Source: Paraferrimonas haliotis
GTDB taxonomy: Bacteria; Pseudomonadota; Gammaproteobacteria; Enterobacterales; Shewanellaceae
DNA: 64,000 nt
Assembly (NCBI RefSeq): GCF_002282895.1
Contig: NZ_NRRB01000003.1
Coordinates: 248,001-312,000, forward strand
Direction: 5' to 3'
The translations under genes and the position numbers were made by a program. Under the pieces are notes generated by a model. It saw only the letters and a program-made list of their open reading frames with translations. It was not told the DNA's origin and ran no database searches. Shown piece after piece: positions 48,146 through 55,870 of this stretch (the stretch's first letter is position 1; every line of letters begins with the position of its first letter).

Positions 48146-49508
48146 ATTCTTTGGTCAGACGGCGACTGAGGGCGCTTTGGCTAATTCCTAATAAGCGCGC
48201 AGCTGCGGTTTGATTGCTTGCCGTTCGGCTCATCGCTTCGTCGACTAACGCTTTATTTGCTTCAGCTAAGGTGGGCAACTGCTCACCAAAGGAAATACTT
48301 AGCTGCTGCTGCCGATTATTAGCTCCGCTTTGAATCGCTTCAGCAAAGGCGCTGATATTTAGCTTATAGTTATCGGAGCGGCTAACCGCATCAAACACCA
48401 TGCCTTTAAGCTCCAGCAAGTTGCCCGGAAATCCATATCCCCAAAGCTGATTAGCTAAATTGCTGGGTTGTAACGGCCGCTCTCTATTCAATTCCTGCGC
48501 TGCAATATCAATAAAGTGATTAATTAGCAGGCCGATATCCAAACGACGCTCACGTAATGGGGGTAGCGCAAGCTCGTGAGCATTCAAGCGATACAGTAAA
48601 TCGCCTCGAAAACGCCCTTGCTGATGAAGTGCTTTTAAGTCATGACTGCTTGAAGCCACAATGCGACACTCACTGCATACTGGTTTTTGCGCACCAACGG
48701 GAAAATATTGATTGTGCTCCAGCAGTTCCACTAATTGAGATTGAGCATCCATCGACAATTCACCAATCTCATCAAGATACAACACCCCGCTTCCAGCAAG
48801 CTGCACCAATCCAGGAGTATCTCCACCTTCCAAGCTAACGGAGCCAAATAAAGTTACCCGCAATTGCTCTAACGACATCGATGTCAATGAAATCACTTCA
48901 AATGGTTGTTCAGGGTAAGCCAGTTGATGCAATGCTTTGGCAAAGACGTCTTTTCCGGTTCCTGACTCTCCAATAATAAGCACCGGAGCCGGAGAGCTCG
49001 CAATGACCTCCAAATAACGAAGGCGGTCGAGCACTGCAGGCTCGCAACTGATGATTTCTTTAAAAGAATCGGGACGTTTAAGCTCTCTATCAAAAAAGCT
49101 CTCCCGTACCTGTTCAAGATTAGCCTCTAGCCCAATCACCTCAAGAGCTCGCCTTACCGAGCCGACCAAAGCCTCCACTTCTCCGGCCTTATTAAAGTAA
49201 TCGTAGGCGCCGCGTTTCATACAGCGCACAGCTGAATCGATTTCATTAACCCCTGTAACAATAATTACTCGACAATTAGGATGGTTTAACTTGATGTCTT
49301 GAAGAATGTCCTCTCCTGAGCGGAAAGGCATTGTCAAATCCAGTAATACCAAGGAATACTTTTTGGATTGCATCCGTTCAAGTACTTGTCGGCCATCCAT
49401 GCAGGTATCCACGTGAGCCTCTGGTACTCGGCGTTTTAGAGTAACCGACAACGCTCTTAACCATTGCGCTTCGTCATCCACCAAAAGAATATTACGCGCC
49501 ATTTTCAC
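48144..49508 (-). CDS. NtrC-like response regulator lacking the GAFTGA loop
   Basis: Residues 5-120 are a receiver with phosphoacceptor Asp in LVLLDLTMP. The AAA+ domain has GESGTGKDVF (Walker A) and VLYLDEIGEL (Walker B), but the sigma-54 contact motif GAFTGA is replaced by LFGSVSLEGGDTPGL. The receiver K is followed by A rather than P (YFNKAGEVE). The C-terminal HTH is Fis-like (QTAAARLLGISQSALSRRL). The GTG start at 49508 overlaps the kinase stop. Possibly sigma-54 independent; the last residue is encoded just before a repeat element that supplies the stop. Confidence 0.85.
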   Translation of the reverse strand: MKMARNILLVDDEAQWLRALSVTLKRRVPEAHVDTCMDGRQVLERMQSKKYSLVLLDLTMPFRSGEDILQDIKLNHPNCRVIIVTGVNEIDSAVRCMKRGAYDYFNKAGEVEALVGSVRRALEVIGLEANLEQVRESFFDRELKRPDSFKEIISCEPAVLDRLRYLEVIASSPAPVLIIGESGTGKDVFAKALHQLAYPEQPFEVISLTSMSLEQLRVTLFGSVSLEGGDTPGLVQLAGSGVLYLDEIGELSMDAQSQLVELLEHNQYFPVGAQKPVCSECRIVASSSHDLKALHQQGRFRGDLLYRLNAHELALPPLRERRLDIGLLINHFIDIAAQELNRERPLQPSNLANQLWGYGFPGNLLELKGMVFDAVSRSDNYKLNISAFAEAIQSGANNRQQQLSISFGEQLPTLAEANKALVDEAMSRTASNQTAAARLLGISQSALSRRLTKE

Positions 49509-51490
49509 GATGCATTACCTCGTTTAAAATATAAGCTTATTCGAGTTCCTTGACCTTCAGTGCTTTGGATCGTCCACCGAGCTTGGTGCTCGTCAAGAAT
49601 TCGATTACAAATTGATAAACCTAGCCCAGTACCGCCGGTTTCTCTACGCGTCGTAAAGAAGGGTTCTTTAATGCGATGAAATGTATCTTTGGACATACCA
49701 ATACCATCATCTTCGACAACCACCTCAACTTGTGAGCCTACAACAGCCACGGAAATGGCTAAGTGCCCGCCATAAGTTTCCATTGCCAAACACGCATTTT
49801 GAATCAAATTAATGAAAACTTGTTGCAATTGAGCATCATCGCCGGGGGTGATAGCCGACTCATCGCTGTATAACGTCTTCACATCAAACCGCTTTACCAT
49901 GTTATGAGTTAAACGTAAGGCGGTTTCAACAGATACATTGAGATCAACCAACTGCTCCACTCGTTTTGTGCTGGGAGAAGCATATTGCTTAAGATCTTTT
50001 ACGATTCGAGCGATACGTCGCGCCGCGTCGGTTACCGTCTCCACACTCACCGTTAACTCTTGCAAACCATCATCAAGTTCAAGCCCTGCAATACGGCTGT
50101 TTGGTTGAGTTTTAGCAAATTTTACCAGCATTGGATTAATGTCATGCATGGCGTCACTGATCAAGGCTATAGAATGAAGAATCAACCCTGTTGGATTATT
50201 GATTTCATGAGCGACACCTGCGCTTAACTCTCCAAGGGACGCTAAGCGGCTGGCTTGCTCATGAGCTTGCTGTAACCGTTGTTGTTCGGTAACTTCTTGC
50301 ACCAACACAACCGCTTGCTGCTGAGCAATAGGGAAGATTTGTAGCAACCAATACTCATTATCAAGCTGCAGCACTTCGGAAAACTCGAGTTTCCTGCGCA
50401 TTGCCTGGGCAAATCTATCATCAAAAACAAATGGGTTGCTGCGCTCATCAGTAACCGCTTCATGATGAAGTAAGTGTTCGTGTTGACCATTGCTCCAAAG
50501 CTGTTGTTGCGAACTATCAAACAGATAAACACCGTAAGGTATTTCATCAAGCATCATCTGAAATTGGTTTGTTATTTGCGTTAGCGCTTGCTCGGCCGCT
50601 TTGCGCTGCCGTAACTCTTTAGCTAAAGCGTCACTTCGATGGCGCAAACGTACTGACACAAATACCGTATAAAGCAAGCCCGCAAAAGACATACTGGCGA
50701 TCACGATGGCGTATTTAAGAATGCGCAAGTGCTCGGCAGTTAAGTCAATTTTTTCGCGGCCGGTACCAAACCAGTGGGCAACTAAATCGTCATACTCACC
50801 GCTGTGTTTTAATTGCCGAAGCGTCGTATTAATATCACTAAGCAAGGCTTGATTTTGCGGCGATGTAACGTAGGAATAGACTCCAAAAATCAATGGCTCG
50901 CTGGCGCTTCGCACTTTGGCATAGTGAGGTTGCAATCTTCTTGCGACCATATTCTCTGCCAGCACTACATCAACATCGCCCGACTCAAGCAATTTAAAAC
51001 CGGTTTCATAAAGATCCACATCAACACGTGTAAATAACTGAGAATGATCCTTGATGTACACATCAACGAATGAACCGCTTTTAATCGCCACACGTTTATT
51101 GGTTAGATCGCTCCAACCATTGATATCAGGACTGTCTAAGGCCGTATAAGCTTTAGCATAAGTTGTATAGATGGGATCCGATTGACCTGATTGTCTTGGA
51201 ATGCCAACCGGGCTAACTGCAGTAAAGAAATCAATTTGAGGGGCATCACTCTGCAAATCGGCAATAAGAGTTTGTAAGGTTTGCCTACGAAAACCAAGAT
51301 GACTTCCGGTTCGCTTAGCTACCTTCTTTGCCAAAGCGATGTTAAAACCTTGCTCAACACCATTTTCCCGCCATTCCAGTGGCGCAGTCGTAGAGTGCAC
51401 TCCCATCGTCAATGTTGACGAATGAGTTTGACACATCGCTGTAAGCGGTGCGCTAAGGAGACATAAAAATAAGATAAACGTTGCTTTCAT
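49505..51490 (-). CDS. Sensor histidine kinase with periplasmic SBP3-type domain
   Basis: A 661-residue kinase. After a signal-like start (FILFLCLLSAPLTA) comes a solute-binding-protein family 3 domain (about 25-250), a TM (about 257-280), a PAS-like linker, HisKA with His near residue 428 (GELSAGVAHEINNPTG) and HATPase (LIQNACLAMETYG, DDGIGM, TGLGLSI). The SBP domain suggests sensing of an amino or organic acid. The ATG at 51490 is chosen over one 21 codons upstream because it begins the signal sequence. Coupled with the response regulator. Confidence 0.88.
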   Translation of the reverse strand: MKATFILFLCLLSAPLTAMCQTHSSTLTMGVHSTTAPLEWRENGVEQGFNIALAKKVAKRTGSHLGFRRQTLQTLIADLQSDAPQIDFFTAVSPVGIPRQSGQSDPIYTTYAKAYTALDSPDINGWSDLTNKRVAIKSGSFVDVYIKDHSQLFTRVDVDLYETGFKLLESGDVDVVLAENMVARRLQPHYAKVRSASEPLIFGVYSYVTSPQNQALLSDINTTLRQLKHSGEYDDLVAHWFGTGREKIDLTAEHLRILKYAIVIASMSFAGLLYTVFVSVRLRHRSDALAKELRQRKAAEQALTQITNQFQMMLDEIPYGVYLFDSSQQQLWSNGQHEHLLHHEAVTDERSNPFVFDDRFAQAMRRKLEFSEVLQLDNEYWLLQIFPIAQQQAVVLVQEVTEQQRLQQAHEQASRLASLGELSAGVAHEINNPTGLILHSIALISDAMHDINPMLVKFAKTQPNSRIAGLELDDGLQELTVSVETVTDAARRIARIVKDLKQYASPSTKRVEQLVDLNVSVETALRLTHNMVKRFDVKTLYSDESAITPGDDAQLQQVFINLIQNACLAMETYGGHLAISVAVVGSQVEVVVEDDGIGMSKDTFHRIKEPFFTTRRETGGTGLGLSICNRILDEHQARWTIQSTEGQGTRISLYFKRGNAS

Positions 51491-51587
51491 AAAAGCAAGT
51501 CTATCAAAACAAAAAGGCGGTGAATGTGGGATAATTTCCCCATTCACCGCCACAAACTAGCGATTAACTAATTGCTTGATAAATCGT

Positions 51588-52649
51588 TTAGAAACGAGTC
51601 ATTAAACCTAGGTTAATTACGTTTTCAGCTTGGTCATACAACTTAGTTGCTGTGGTGGTATCAACACTTGCATCGTAACGGCTGTAGTGAGCGTATACTT
51701 TGGTTGCTTTAGACAAGGCATAATCGGCACCTACTGCGTAGTTAACAACTTTAGTATCGGTTACATCAGCTGCAGTAATACCATTATTACCGTCACCAAT
51801 AATGCGTTTCATGTACACACCGCGAGCAGACTCATCTTGGCCATAGCGCGCTTTCAAGGTTAGGGCGTCGGTTAGTGGGTAGGCCACATCAACCATGAAG
51901 CCATCACCTTCAAGGTTAGTGTTTACAAGGTCTTTAGAGTGTTGGTAAACACCACCGATTTTGAAACCAGCCAATTTAACTTGAGCGGTAGCACGGTATG
52001 CTTCTTCGTTATTTACACCCGCGTTATAACCTACGCCGAAGTTGTAGATTTTGTTTTTCAGGCTCTTATCACCATAAACGGCAGCGACAGAGTACAAGTC
52101 GCCTTCAACTTTCGCGTCTTTACCGTAAACATCATCTTTTAGCTGGTAAGTTGCGAATACGGTAAGGTCACCAATCTTTGGAGATGTATAGCCAATGGTA
52201 TCTGCTATACGATTGTTACCTGTAAACAAACGGTTCATATCAGCATTGGTAAGGTTGAATTGGTCAACACCACCTTCAGATTTCCACATTGCCAAGCTTT
52301 GACGACCGAAAGTTACCGTACCAAAATCACTCTTCACACCAATCCAGGTATCACGAGCGTTAAACGGAGTATTAGTTTTGCTGTTATCCATTCCTTGAAC
52401 GCCAACTTCTACCTTATAAATCAAATCAACTGGTGCGTTGATGTCGATGTTACCTTTAACACCAATCAATGAGTTATCGTCTTCTAAAGTTAACCCTGCG
52501 CCACCACCAGAATTGGAAGCGTAGCCAGTATCCGAGTTAGACAGTGCTACCCGAACCGTACCATAAAAGTCTGCGGAAGAATCAGCTGCCAATGCGGAGC
52601 CAGTTCCCATAATCATTAATACTGCTGTAGCTATTACACTCTTTTTCAT
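51588..52649 (-). CDS. Outer-membrane porin
   Basis: A 353-residue beta-barrel porin of the Gram-negative Porin_4 type. Signal peptide ends GSALA/AD. FYGTVRVALSN begins the first strand, GVKSDFGTVTFGRQ is typical and the last residues NLGLMTRF end in Phe as outer-membrane insertion requires. It lies upstream of the kinase on the same strand and divergent from the flavocytochrome gene. It may admit the substrate of that reductase. Confidence 0.9.
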   Translation of the reverse strand: MKKSVIATAVLMIMGTGSALAADSSADFYGTVRVALSNSDTGYASNSGGGAGLTLEDDNSLIGVKGNIDINAPVDLIYKVEVGVQGMDNSKTNTPFNARDTWIGVKSDFGTVTFGRQSLAMWKSEGGVDQFNLTNADMNRLFTGNNRIADTIGYTSPKIGDLTVFATYQLKDDVYGKDAKVEGDLYSVAAVYGDKSLKNKIYNFGVGYNAGVNNEEAYRATAQVKLAGFKIGGVYQHSKDLVNTNLEGDGFMVDVAYPLTDALTLKARYGQDESARGVYMKRIIGDGNNGITAADVTDTKVVNYAVGADYALSKATKVYAHYSRYDASVDTTTATKLYDQAENVINLGLMTRF

Positions 52650-52752
52650 GTTACTACCCTACATAAAAGAAAAGACATTTTTTGTTGTATCAAAAGGGTC
52701 TGCAAGGAGCTCCCTTCTGAAAAGTTGTGCTCAATCTATGCCTCTCTGTAAC

Positions 52753-52766
52753 GCTGTGCCAGTGCC
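52753..52766 (-). promoter_or_regulatory. Possible sigma-54 -24/-12 site for the porin
   Basis: On the minus strand GGCAC (from 52766) and GC (52754-52753) have the GG-N10-GC spacing with an AGGCAC -24 block, close to TGGCAC. It would give a 5' leader of about 90 nt before the porin start. Weak, and the adjacent response regulator lacks GAFTGA. Confidence 0.3.
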
Positions 52767-52828
52767 TTATTGCAAGATTTTGGGGCTCTTCTAATAAATT
52801 CCATATCCATGAGAACTCTCTCTAGTCA

Positions 52829-52876
52829 CTATGCAAATATGCATATATCGTCAGCTCGCTATGCAGTTATGCATAC
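52829..52876. promoter_or_regulatory. Pair of 16-bp direct-repeat operator-like boxes
   Basis: CTATGCAAATATGCATAT (52829-52846) and CTATGCAGTTATGCATAC (52859-52876) are near-identical and 30 bp apart, about three helical turns. Each contains the ATGCA...TGCAT dyad. The likely user is the adjacent response regulator. Confidence 0.6.
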
Positions 52877-52890
52877 CTAAAAAATCGAAC

Positions 52891-52926
52891 TGTGAAGCAC
52901 CCTAAAAAAGTGACGTAAGCTTCACA
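52891..52926. promoter_or_regulatory. 8-bp inverted repeat in the flavocytochrome promoter
   Basis: TGTGAAGC (52891-52898) and GCTTCACA (52919-52926) are separated by 20 bp. The spacing does not fit Crp/FNR. It lies 81-116 bp before the flavocytochrome start. Confidence 0.4.
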
Positions 52927-53006
52927 AAACCCTTTGCTAAATAGCCTCTAGAGGGGAATCATTGCACCCAACCTAGTGTCAATCGACCTTATTTGGAGTA
53001 AAAACA

Positions 53007-54800
53007 ATGAAGCCTAGAAGTCTTGCAGTTTCATTAGCCGCTTTACTGTTTAGCGGAGTCATTTCCACCGCCGTTTTCGCGAACGGTTTTCTAGCTGAAG
53101 AACATGCCGAAATGAATGGCTGTGACAGCTGCCACCTAGAAGGTAATAAACTATCTGATGATAACTTGAGCTACGAAAATGCTCAGTGCAAAAGTTGTCA
53201 TGGCGACCTAGCAGAAGTTGCCAAAGATACACAACGTGATAAGTACAACGCACACGCTTCTCACTTCCCAGGCGATACTTCTTGTACTAGCTGCCATGCG
53301 GGCCACCAAGAATCATTAAACTATTGTGATTCATGCCATAGCTTTAAATTTGATATGCCTTACCAAGGCAAATGGCACCGTCATGAGAAATCAATCGCTG
53401 AGCTTGCTAAAGACAAAGCGCAACGTCAAGCTGCGTTAAGCAAAGCTCCGCAAGATACCGTGAATGTATTGGTTGTTGGTTCTGGTGGCGCGGGATTCTC
53501 TGCTGCCGTTGCTGCACACGATAAAGGCGCAACCGTTATTATGGTTGAAAAAGAACCTGTTATCGGTGGTAACGCAAAATTAGCAGCTGGTGGTATGAAC
53601 GCTGCTATGACCAAACAACAAGAAGCAAAAGGCATTAAAGATAGCCTAGAGCTTATGAAGTCTGACACCATTAAAGGTGGCCACAATATTAACGATCCAG
53701 CATTAGTGGATGTATTAGTAAACAACTCTCGCGGCTCCGTTGACTGGTTAACCTCTATGGGTGCTGACTTAAGCGATGTAGGCCGTATGGGTGGTGCATC
53801 TGTTAACCGTTCACATCGTCCAACAGGTGGTGCTGGTGTTGGTGCGCACATTGTACAAGTACTTTATGATAATGCGGTAAAACGTCATATCGATATGCGC
53901 CTAAACACCCGTGCTGTTGAAATTTTGAAAAATGACGACGGTTCTATTAAAGGTGTATTAGTTAAAGGTAAATACACCGGTTACTACTGGGTTAAAGCCG
54001 ATGCGGTAGTTATGGCTACTGGTGGTTTTGGTCGCAATAACGAGCGTGTTGCTAAACTAGACCCTAAACTAAAAGGTTTCATCTCTACTAACCAAGTAGG
54101 TGCAACTGGTGACGGCCTTGACGTAGCGGTGAACGCTGGCGCAGCCACCAAAGATCTCAAGTACATCCAAGCTCACCCAACCTTATCTATTAAAGGCGGT
54201 GTGATGGTTACTGAGGCGGTTCGTGGTAATGGCGCAATCCTGATTAACCGTGACGGTAAGCGCTTTGTTAACGAAGTTACCACTCGTGACAAAGCTGCAG
54301 CGGCAATTCTTGCTCAAAAAGGCAAAACCGCGTTCCTAGTATTTGACGACTCTGTACGTAAATCATTAAGCAAAATCGAAAAATACATTGCTCTAGGTGT
54401 AGTGCCAAGCGACGCATCAGCTAAGAAACTTGCAGATAGCTTAGGTATTAACGGTGACGAAATGGTGAAAAGCATTAAACGCTACAACCAGTTTGTTGCA
54501 GCAGGTAAGGATGACGATTTCGCTCGCCAAAACTTACCACGCTCCTTAGACCAAGGTAACTACTACGCAATTGAAGTAGGCCCTGGTGTTCACCACAGCA
54601 TGGGTGGCATTGAGATTGATACCAAAACTGAGGTATTTGACACTCAACATCACTTAATCAAAGGCCTATATGCCGCTGGTGAAGCAACTGGTGGTGTTCA
54701 TGGAGCTAACCGCTTAGGTGGTAACGCCATCTCCGATATCGTGACCTTTGGTCGCTTAGCTGGCGAAACCGCAGCAAAATTTGCTAAAGAACAGCACTAA
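53007..54800 (+). CDS. fccA: Periplasmic tetrahaem flavocytochrome c (fumarate reductase)
   Basis: A 597-residue exported respiratory reductase. After the signal peptide (AVFA/NG) come four CxxCH haem sites (residues 39-43, 61-65, 93-97, 107-111), then an FAD domain starting [20 protein letters not shown]. The active-site residues of Shewanella FccA are conserved in context: His in QAHPT, Arg in TTRDKA, His in VHHSMGG and Arg in HGANRLGG. Soluble periplasmic fumarate reduction is expected, though related Ifc proteins are iron-induced isozymes. TTGGAG precedes the ATG. Confidence 0.93.
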   Translation: MKPRSLAVSLAALLFSGVISTAVFANGFLAEEHAEMNGCDSCHLEGNKLSDDNLSYENAQCKSCHGDLAEVAKDTQRDKYNAHASHFPGDTSCTSCHAGHQESLNYCDSCHSFKFDMPYQGKWHRHEKSIAELAKDKAQRQAALSKAPQDTVNVLVVGSGGAGFSAAVAAHDKGATVIMVEKEPVIGGNAKLAAGGMNAAMTKQQEAKGIKDSLELMKSDTIKGGHNINDPALVDVLVNNSRGSVDWLTSMGADLSDVGRMGGASVNRSHRPTGGAGVGAHIVQVLYDNAVKRHIDMRLNTRAVEILKNDDGSIKGVLVKGKYTGYYWVKADAVVMATGGFGRNNERVAKLDPKLKGFISTNQVGATGDGLDVAVNAGAATKDLKYIQAHPTLSIKGGVMVTEAVRGNGAILINRDGKRFVNEVTTRDKAAAAILAQKGKTAFLVFDDSVRKSLSKIEKYIALGVVPSDASAKKLADSLGINGDEMVKSIKRYNQFVAAGKDDDFARQNLPRSLDQGNYYAIEVGPGVHHSMGGIEIDTKTEVFDTQHHLIKGLYAAGEATGGVHGANRLGGNAISDIVTFGRLAGETAAKFAKEQH

Positions 54801-54824
54801 ACGCTAATAGCTAATTAGCTTATA

Positions 54825-54856
54825 AAAAAGGGACGTACCCCAAGGTATGTCCCTTT
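54825..54856 (+). terminator. Terminator after the flavocytochrome gene, formed by repeat sequence
   Basis: AAAGGGACGTACC, loop CCAA, GGTATGTCCCTTT with one mismatch, followed by a T run. It uses the left part of the element at 54829. Confidence 0.75.
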
Positions 54857-54895
54857 TTACTTTTCAACAACTTAAAGACTTAGGGGTACGTCCCC
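54829..54895. repeat. REP/MITE-like inverted-repeat element, copy C1
   Basis: GGGACGTACCCC near 54830 and AGGGGTACGTCCCC (54882-54895) bound a 67-bp element. The left arm also folds with an internal GGTATGTCCC. Confidence 0.75.
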
Positions 54896-54920
54896 ATTTC
54901 CCAACGAGCCCCTCGCTACA

Positions 54921-54988
54921 TAGGGGGACGTACCCTATTCGTATTATCCGAGCAATTTCAAGCCGTTATTTTTTGGGGTACGTCCCCA
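54921..54988. repeat. REP/MITE-like inverted-repeat element, copy C2
   Basis: TAGGGGGACGTACCCTA at 54921-54937 and GGGGTACGTCCCC ending near 54987 form a second copy 26 bp after C1. Confidence 0.75.
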
Positions 54989-55039
54989 CTACTTTGCTCG
55001 AATATGCAGCATACGCCACAGAAACTATTAATATGACTA

Positions 55040-55067
55040 TTGCTACAGCCTACTTATCAGGTATGAT
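55040..55067 (+). promoter_or_regulatory. tmRNA promoter
   Basis: TTGCTA (55040-55045), 16 bp, TATGAT (55062-55067); the mature 5' end is 11 bp downstream. Confidence 0.65.
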
Positions 55068-55077
55068 GTGAAGTCTT

Positions 55078-55432
55078 GGGGGCGATTTTGGATTCGACAA
55101 GATTCGCGAAACCCTAGGAGCATGCCGAGGGGCGGTTGGCCTCGTAAAAAGCCGCATTGTTATAGTTGCAAACGACGATAACTACGCTCTAGCAGCTTAG
55201 GCTCGCTAGCCATCTACCACAAGTTTTTCGCATGGGCAGTGGATTTGATGGTCACCCTACATCGCGATAGCGAGGGATACCCGCCTGGGGTTGAACCGCG
55301 AAACAGTACCAGGCTCGCCAATGTTAATCCTGTTTGTCGGAGTACCATTGGTTAACCAAAAGACAAACTAAGCATGTAGCGCCGAGGATGTAGGTTTTTT
55401 GGACGCGGGTTCGAGCCCCGCCGCCTCCACCA
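55078..55432 (+). ncRNA. ssrA: tmRNA (SsrA)
   Basis: A 355-nt transfer-messenger RNA. The acceptor GGGGGCG (55078-55084) pairs with CGCCTCC (55422-55428) before ACCA, and the T arm is GCGGGTTCGAGCCCCGC. The resume codon GCA is at 55168 and the tag reads ANDDNYALAA, ending TAG at 55200. The conserved CATGCCGAGGGGCGGTTGGCCTCGTAAAAAGCCGC segment is recognisable. It acts with SmpB to rescue stalled ribosomes. Confidence 0.97.
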
Positions 55433-55443
55433 ATTCAAGCACA

Positions 55444-55468
55444 AAGCCCCTAGCTAGGGGCTTTTTTT
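55444..55468 (+). terminator. Intrinsic terminator of tmRNA
   Basis: AAGCCCCTAGCTAGGGGCTT followed by TTTTT: a near-perfect palindrome and T run starting 12 bp after the CCA. Confidence 0.9.
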
Positions 55469-55521
55469 ATGCCTAAAGTTATTTTATCTTTAGCCCTACA
55501 GTCAGCAACAATTGTAAGCTT

Positions 55522-55824
55522 ATGGATCAGCTAAAATTCTGCCTCAGCATGAACTTTCTATGCTCGCTTGTTTTTGTCGCATGTAGGCTTATTGGCTTAA
55601 ATACCTACATTGAAGGCGGGCTCGGGCTTACGTGGCTTTTAGTCCTTATTTTTTCCGCTGCAGCCATAATTGTTAGCTTATTTTGGTCTCTATTTTTAGT
55701 GCTTGATAGAGGGTATTCATGGCTAATTGGCAAAGACAACGCATCGGCAATTCAATTTAAGATTTCAAGTTTATACGTGTGCCTTATTTGCCTTGCTTGG
55801 TTGTATTACTTCCAAGTTAGCTAA
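55522..55824 (+). CDS. Small membrane protein of unknown function
   Basis: A 100-residue protein with about three hydrophobic segments (LCSLVFVACRLIGL, LLVLIFSAAAIIVSLFWSLFLVL, LYVCLICLAWLYYF). No family is recognised and the ribosome binding site is weak, so it could be a poorly expressed or spurious frame. It is convergent with the PH-domain genes. Confidence 0.5.
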   Translation: MDQLKFCLSMNFLCSLVFVACRLIGLNTYIEGGLGLTWLLVLIFSAAAIIVSLFWSLFLVLDRGYSWLIGKDNASAIQFKISSLYVCLICLAWLYYFQVS

Positions 55825-55870
55825 CAGCCGACAACACCAAAATCGGGGCTGGTAAACACAATAAAATCAA

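Larger units (their letters stand above)
52650..53006. other. Divergent regulatory region between porin and flavocytochrome c
   Basis: No gene is visible in this 357-bp gap. It holds paired 16-bp boxes, an 8-bp inverted repeat and a possible minus-strand sigma-54 site, listed separately. Confidence 0.7.

Noticed and set aside
48144-51490. CusRS for the adjacent cus operon
   Set aside because: The kinase has an SBP3 sensor and the regulator an AAA+ domain, unlike OmpR-type CusR; the link to the porin and flavocytochrome is stronger.
52945-52965. Sigma-54 site just upstream of the flavocytochrome gene
   Set aside because: GAGGGGAATCATTGC lacks the GG-N10-GC spacing.
54847-55071. 75-codon ORF between flavocytochrome and tmRNA
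   Set aside because: It translates through two inverted-repeat elements and the tmRNA promoter; no ribosome binding site or domain.
55078-55470. Integrated element at the ssrA 3' end
   Set aside because: No integrase follows and no repeat of the ssrA 3' end was seen downstream.
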